Source: Lantana camara (taxonomy: Eukaryota; Streptophyta; Magnoliopsida; Lamiales; Verbenaceae). Taken from it: a stretch of DNA of 64,000 bases. The notes below the pieces were generated by a model that did no database searches, was not told the DNA's origin, and worked only from the letters and a program-made list of their open reading frames with translations. The position numbers were made by a program, and so were the translations under genes. The first letter of the stretch is position 1, and every line of letters starts with the position of its first letter. The stretch spans positions 34,054,001-34,118,000 of the forward strand of contig CM074861.1 in NCBI GenBank assembly GCA_037501455.1. The letters are read 5' to 3'. Positions 58,501 through 64,000 of the stretch are shown in pieces.

Positions 58501-58712
58501 GTAGAAACGACAAGCAAACAAGTCATTCAAGCGCAAATAGTAAAAGAAAATTCATATAAATCCAAATTCAAATATTTTCAAATAATTATATACTCGAATA
58601 ATTTCATATAATATAAAATAAAATAGTTAATAACGTAATTAACATAAATTAAACACGCACGTAATTATCACATAATTCATACCTGAACGATTTGAAAAGT
58701 CGGGGCGTTACA
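55550..58712 (-). mobile_element. Solo LTR G of a Ty3/gypsy element (3163 bp)
   Basis: TGTAACACCCGAGC to GGGGCGTTACA, flanked by TTTAT at 55545-55549 and 58713-58717. No internal region is present. In element sense it shows donor-like CACAAG|GTAATC (57934), a palindrome array (57510-57263, GGTCGCGGCCACGACC and relatives), the GGAG-loop hairpin (56400-56377), the CAGTC hairpin (56000-55977) and acceptor TTTGTGCAG (55950). Confidence 0.93.
57263..57510. repeat. GC-rich palindrome array in solo LTR G
   Basis: Copies include GGGTCGCGGCCACGACCC (57264), GTAGCGGCCGGTACCC (57298), AGGTCGCAGGCGCAACCTG (57393), AGGTCGCGGCCACTACCA (57440) and TCACGGCCGCGACCGA (57476). All are imperfect palindromes around GGCCG or GGCGC. 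Confidence 0.75.
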
Positions 58713-58717
58713 TTTAT

Positions 58718-59098
58718 CATTTAATTTTATTTAAATAAATTTAGTTATTATGTTTATTGAGTAATTAGGATATTAAAAATATCTAATTTACTTAAATAAA
58801 TATAATAATATTTTTAATGAACCATTTTGATTTTAAAAAACTATACATACAAAAATATTTGTATGAAATCTCTCTTTCAAATCTTGTACAATAAGCAAAA
58901 ATTCAAAGTAGAGAAACATTCAAATAATTAAACAATAAAAATATTTAAAATTATATTATTATATAAAAAAAGGTTTAATGTGTATTATAATTTGTCCAAA
59001 TAATTTTAGCTTTTAAACATAAATAATAGTTTATAACTTTCAAATATATATATTTAATAGATAAAAAGACACATATAAAAAATATAGACAAAAAGTTA
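58718..59098. other. AT-rich spacer between solo LTRs G and H
   Basis: About 380 bp of low-complexity AT sequence. No gene is visible. It is the older host sequence (perhaps Helitron body) into which G and H inserted. Confidence 0.6.
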
Positions 59099-59103
59099 AA
59101 AGC

Positions 59104-61533
59104 TGTAACGCCCCAGTTTCTAATTATACTCTATGTGATATTTTGTGAATTACTTCCTAAGTGTTTATATGGAAATTCGTATCAACTCGGGAGTTATAGC
59201 ATGATTGTAATTAATTGCCAAACGTGATTTAGATTCTTACATGTCCTTAATTGAACGTTTTATGAAATATTGGGACTTAAATGATCATTCTCCATGAGTG
59301 TGAACCTAATTGCATGACTTATTAATTGGAGGGATTAAATTGCAAATAGTGCCTAGTCATCTAATTTAGTGGAAGCATCATATAATATCCAGCTTATTAC
59401 ATCTTATTGCATACAAACATACACACACTTGATCATTCCTCTCTCTCCCTTATCTCGATCAACCCCAAGCAAGAAGAAAGGAGGGATTTCATCACTTTGA
59501 ACCAAATTTCCGGATTAATTGCATACTTTGAAGCTTATCATCATCACAACATCATCTCTTCTCTTCTTCCTTTCATTTCAAGGTAGAGTTGAGATTTTAT
59601 TTGAATTCTTGAATCTTGAATGACAGCTAGGGTTAGGTGTTAAACTTGATAACTTGATTATTTGGCATTGGAAGCATGATTGTAGCCTTTGAACTTGAAT
59701 TCGTTGCATATATTATGAAATTTATGAAGATATATGATGAGTTCTTGTATGGGTTCAAAGTGAGAAATCTTGGTGATCAATGGGTGATATGAGTATTTAT
59801 GTTGGATTTTATTGTATATTAAGCATGTATACATGTTACTTCATGTTTTAGATGCATTTGGTGATTAAAATTATGGTTGTATTAATGTTATGGTTTGTGT
59901 TTCGAGCTTTTTCCCCTGTTTCTGCTCTGTTCTGCATCACCTGCATAACGGGAATGACCCTTCCCGTCCCAGTTCATTCTGGGAATGGCCGTTCCCACCC
60001 CTGACAGCTGGCGCGCGAGACTGGGAACGACCCTTCCCAGTTTGGTCTGTGGCCGGAATGGCCGTTCCCAGCCCCAAAGTTTTCAAAATCTTTACAGACG
60101 CGTGTGAGTGTTTCGGGGAGTCGAGAACGGCCCTTCCCATTTCCAGTTCAAACCCGAAACGGCCGTTCCCATGCTCCAGGGGATTTTCTGCATAAAATTA
60201 ACTTTTCCGAATTGGTTTCTAAGCCCTTAATTGATCGATACGTGTTATTATATGCTCATTTTATGCATGAATATGATCATATCATTCCATAATTGTCAAT
60301 GCACGTCATATTGTTTATGATTACGTCGTTCGTCCTAATTGGTTCATACGAGTCGTGTCTCACGTACACTTGTCTTTGTTGCACAGACCAGTTTCCCGGT
60401 GACGAGGGTCGTAGGCCGTGCCTTTGCTTGTATTTTGTCGGTACAGGTGAGGTTTAATTGCTAGCTACCTAGAACCCATATAACCCTTACGTGAACTTTC
60501 GGCCAAATGTATATATATATCTATAATCTTTCCAAAAACCCTTAAATGATTTGGACCGTGTACCGTGTTACCGTGATTGAATTGAGCGTGTTTTGGCGAG
60601 TATTCATGTACCATGCACTGTGGGCCCGAGAGTTAGTGTTTGAGCCAAACGGGAAAGCATAGGCTGACGGGTAACTCTTACACTCCTCTCATACCGTGGG
60701 GATGAACCCTGAATCCACCAGGAGGTTTGGTGGAGGAAGGAGTCCCATGCGTGGGAGTCATGTTCCCGACGTACACCGTGTTACCGTGGATGGTTCGGGC
60801 CTTGCAAACCCACCATCATTGGAGGAAGAAGGAGTCACTGAACCTGCTACTTGTGCACTGTAACCACTTGCATGACCACTTAATTAATTGAAAGTATCGT
60901 GATTGTACACTGTCGGAGTAAAGGTTGAAGAATTTCCCTCACTGGTCGGGTCACTGATTGATTGATTGAAAGTGTTTAAAGTGTTAAACTTGATAGTTGT
61001 AATCTCGGACAATGTGAATTGTATTTTGAACTTATATTGCTTTCAGTTATAAAACCTTACTCGAGTTTATGACTTGTATGTTATCTGCGCTTATATCTAT
61101 TATGCCCCTCACTCAGTCTTTTGTAGACTGACGCCTCAACCTTTCAGTTTTGCAGGTGCGTGCTAGGCGGGAATGAGAGTCGAGTCCTGTCTTTAATTTG
61201 GGTCTAGCACACTTCACCTTCATATTACTTTCATGTATTGATACTTATGAATTTATCGGCATGTTTTATGGAATTTTGGAGATGATAATGTATTGATATG
61301 TATATGGGTGGATCATACGTTTTTGGACACTTGATAATTGATATTGAAAGTTATGCTTCTGCTCTTATTATGTGAATTGATTGTTTGGTTTGGGGTTAGT
61401 CCCGCCTAGCTAGTTGTCGTTTTATTTCTTGTCTCCCGTTCGCTATAGCTTAGTTCATGTATGAATTATCCGTTTCATATGTGGATGGAGCTATAGTGCG
61501 GGGGATGTGGCACCTTGCGCTTCGGGTGCTACA
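59104..61533 (+). mobile_element. Solo LTR H of a Ty3/gypsy element (2430 bp)
   Basis: TGTAACGCCCCAG to CGGGTGCTACA, plus orientation, flanked by AAAGC (59099-59103) and AAAGA (61534-61538), one mismatch. It holds donor-like TTCAAG|GTAGAG at 59583, the palindrome array 59949-60172, the GGAG-loop hairpin 60714-60734, a GGAGGAAGAAGGAG block (about 60821), the CAGTC hairpin 61111-61133 and acceptor TTTTGCAG ending 61155. The shared end block CGGGGGATGTGGC is present. Confidence 0.9.
59949..60172. repeat. GGGAAYGGCCGTTCCC palindrome array in solo LTR H
   Basis: Six copies at 59949, 59981, 60021, 60053, 60123 and 60155. Odd copies have GGGAAYGACCCTTCCC (or a close form); even copies have GGAATGGCCGTTCCC, so three pairs are visible. 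Confidence 0.9.
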
Positions 61534-61538
61534 AAAGA

Positions 61539-63620
61539 TCATATAAAATGCTATATTAATTATATATACTTTATTCCTTTTATTGTTTGATTTTCTTTAA
61601 TATAATTTGTGATTTATTTTTAATTTTTTTTTATAAAATTTTGAAGAATATTTTCGTTGTTGTTCAAAATGTAAAATTTATATTCACTTTCAAAACAATG
61701 ACGTTTACACTTTATCTTTTTCTATAATTTCGATCTCGATTCCCTTATTTGAAATGGAAATATTGTTATTTTTCTTTTTTTCTTATTTCATAATATTGAG
61801 AAATTATAGTTTTGGTATATCATTATTACTGTTGGTTCCTTCATAATTACTCATTTCTCTGATTTTCTTGCTTATGCCTTTAATGATTCTTCTTCCCTTA
61901 TTCATAGATATCAAGCTCCTCTTAGTCTCAGTTATTTGTTCTCTTCTTAACCTACATTCGTTCTTATCGTCAAGCTTAGTTATGACTTGTTGGATATTTC
62001 ATAGAATCACATATGTGCTCACCTCTCTTGGTATTACTCTCACCGGTTCGCCTCACGCCGCTTCCTCAGTTTGCCACCTGATAGAGAACTGACTGGCCTT
62101 CTCCTCAAGCGAGTTGATCTTAGGTTTGGGTCCATTAAAGGCCCAAGTGGTATGTCCCCAACAATCTTTTAGTATAATATATTTGATTAAATCTTCATCT
62201 TCTTCTCCATAATTGTAATTTGAATAAATGGGTATTTCTATTTTTCTTTCTATTTATACCTCGGATTGTAGTTTTTCAATTATATCAGCTACCGCATACA
62301 ATTTTCAATTGATAACATCCACTCTTCAAATTTCAACGAGAAAACAAAACTCCGTAAATACTTGTAAACTAAGTTTCCTACAATATTTTGAGTTATATTC
62401 TCCTTAAACAATTAAAAGCGTTAGTAATTTAATTATACAGAGTATCAATGAAACTTTTAATGATTAATTTATTTATAAAGTATTAAAGAAATAATATTTT
62501 ATGAAAATTAATTAGATTCTCAATTAATTTTTGATATTTATATACTAAGCAACTTATATACTTCATATAATATGATAGGAGCACTATACCCACATGTATA
62601 ACATTTAGTACCACTTTGTACCTATTATTGATTCAAAATAATTTACAATATGAAATTTATAAATAAAAAAATTACTTATTGATAGTTTGATATTTTTATA
62701 TTACTTTTGTATAGGCTTTATGTCTTCATCATTGCACTTGCCTAGAAAAAACTTTTTTCAAATTTGCATACTAATGCATAGCACTTTTTACACGTTTCAT
62801 ATCATAAGAAAGATTTTTTTTTTTTAATCCTGTCAGTCTCCCCCTTATAATAATAACATGTATCTTGTAGAGTAAAAAAAGTATAATTAATATTTTCTTT
62901 TGCAGTATTTATATGTCCAATTGTATTCATTTATTTTTTTTCTATCTTTCCAATTTTTTTTTTGTTTTCTAAACGAAACAACCCATCATAGGAAAAATAA
63001 CCTCAAACTAAGACTCATCCAGTTTTATCAGGATAGCGTCCTAGACGCAGTAACCATATTGAACCTTGTGACCTATTCTCGCCAACTTATCTCAGGATTT
63101 ATTTAATCAAAGTTTCCCAAGGACTTTGGAGTAAACTTCGATAATTAAATATCACATTTCAATTTGGGTTGTTTTCAATATCCACCATTGTTGTCCATTT
63201 CACGACCGTCTATGAATTAATCTTCATATTAAATTTCGGAAAGCGTCTCTACCAAGCTAATGTTAATCCCTCACATAAGATGAATAACTCCGCTATAATA
63301 TTGAAACTCTACCAAGATTCATAATGTATCGTACCACACATCTTCAGCTATCATCTCAAATGATGCCATTGGCCAAAGCATTTCTAGTGTGGTTATAAAA
63401 AAATTTATCCGAGTTTGATTTCACCCATCCCTTATTGGGTTTTTCAACAACTTAGTGCAAATTTTCTTTTGCCTGTGATTTTTGTTTTCACTGATTAGTA
63501 CTTAGTTCTCAGATAAATCTTTTATGTGACAAAGAGTGATACTTCTAAGTTTTATAATATTTTGATAGCTTCATCAATTCCATTCTTTCCAAAGATTCTA
63601 GATCGTCAAGTTCAAGATGA
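61539..63620. other. AT-rich region, no gene recognised
   Basis: About 2.1 kb with poly-T runs and scattered stops in all frames. A less AT-rich part at 61860-62170 could be an old gene or element piece, but no domain is visible. No element end or target duplication could be fixed. Confidence 0.55.
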
Positions 63621-64000
63621 TTCGCCTAGGATATTTTGGTAACATGTTACTCTGAATTTTGCTATTAAAACTCTCTTTGAACCCATTCGACTCTCACAAG
63701 TCACGAAGATTTCGTTCAATCTGTGCATCAACAATCTAGTCCTACAACGGAGTGCGAACGAACAACTTTTTAGCAAGTGGGCCACATATTCATGTCCTGT
63801 ACAACAACTTATACATACATTAATTTTTTTAAAATTTCTATCATACTTCAGTACATTTGTGAGCAAGTTATCATGTTGGCAAAGTCATAGGAAAAAAATT
63901 CGCCTAGGATATTTTGATAACATATTACTCTGAATTTTGCTATTAAAACTCTCTTCGAACCCATTCGACTCTTAAAAGTCACGAAGATTTTGTTCAGTCT
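63621..64000. repeat. Tandem duplication, period 278 bp, running off the window
   Basis: TTCGCCTAGGATATTTTG starts at 63621 and again at 63899. The second copy follows the first for the 102 bp available with about ten differences. It could be two units of a longer satellite. Confidence 0.85.

Noticed and set aside
63612..63866. 84-codon frame at the right edge
   Set aside because: Cysteine-rich but unrecognised, lying across the 278-bp duplication; no support as a gene.

Overview
This is a plant nuclear window, most likely from a eudicot with a large, repeat-rich genome. The evidence is nested Ty1/copia and Ty3/gypsy (chromodomain) LTR retrotransposons, a plant L1-type LINE with a DUF4283-like ORF1, a Mutator-like element with a 9-bp target duplication, a tRNA-derived SINE, and AT-rich spacers. 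No bacterial or organellar gene was seen. Only one ordinary host gene is supported: a 142-codon, probably plastid-targeted membrane protein at 34771-35199 (minus).

Left half (1-33228) is a nest. Copia element D (28579-33228, minus) is the outer host. Gag-only gypsy element A (11201-28578, plus) sits in D. Copia C (before 1 to 11200, minus) sits in the 5' LTR of A, and gypsy B (17600-27291, minus) sits in its 3' LTR with target duplication GTGTG. Solo LTR E (1475-5045) sits in the pol of C with duplication AACGG. C is the most intact copy: its gag-pol reads open on both sides of E. A, B and D carry many stops, mostly of the kind made by C-to-T change.

Middle (33229-54190): a 5'-truncated LINE fragment, a small inverted-repeat element, the host gene, then a second nest. 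A pair of outer inverted arms surrounds a MULE (35729-53751, target duplication TAATTCTTT/TAATGCTTT). A nearly full-length L1 LINE (36069-52251, 11-bp duplication TAATATAAATA) lies in the left TIR of the MULE. Copia F (38381-48447, duplication CCTAA) lies in the LINE endonuclease region. F has almost identical LTRs but a decayed pol, so it was probably moved by proteins of a relative such as C.

Right part (53752-64000): a compact SINE, a tandem array with a unit of about 124 bp, a possible Helitron terminus, two more gypsy solo LTRs (G 55550-58712, minus; H 59104-61533, plus), AT-rich sequence and a 278-bp tandem duplication running off the edge.

The strongest possibly undescribed signal is shared by the five gypsy LTR types (A, B, E, G, H). 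In element orientation they keep a common order: a splice-donor-like site (clear in A, B, G, H), an array of GC-rich palindromes whose core is kept but whose arms differ in each copy, a hairpin with loop GGAG(N)TT and compensated stem changes, a second hairpin CAGTC...GACTG, and a splice-acceptor-like TGCAG (not kept in B). This suggests a structured intron or leader inside the LTR. A parallel case is the copia leader of C and F, with four copies of a 17-bp motif and a GC-rich island of fixed place but changing sequence. All element families and functions are inferred by eye from motifs; no database search was run.
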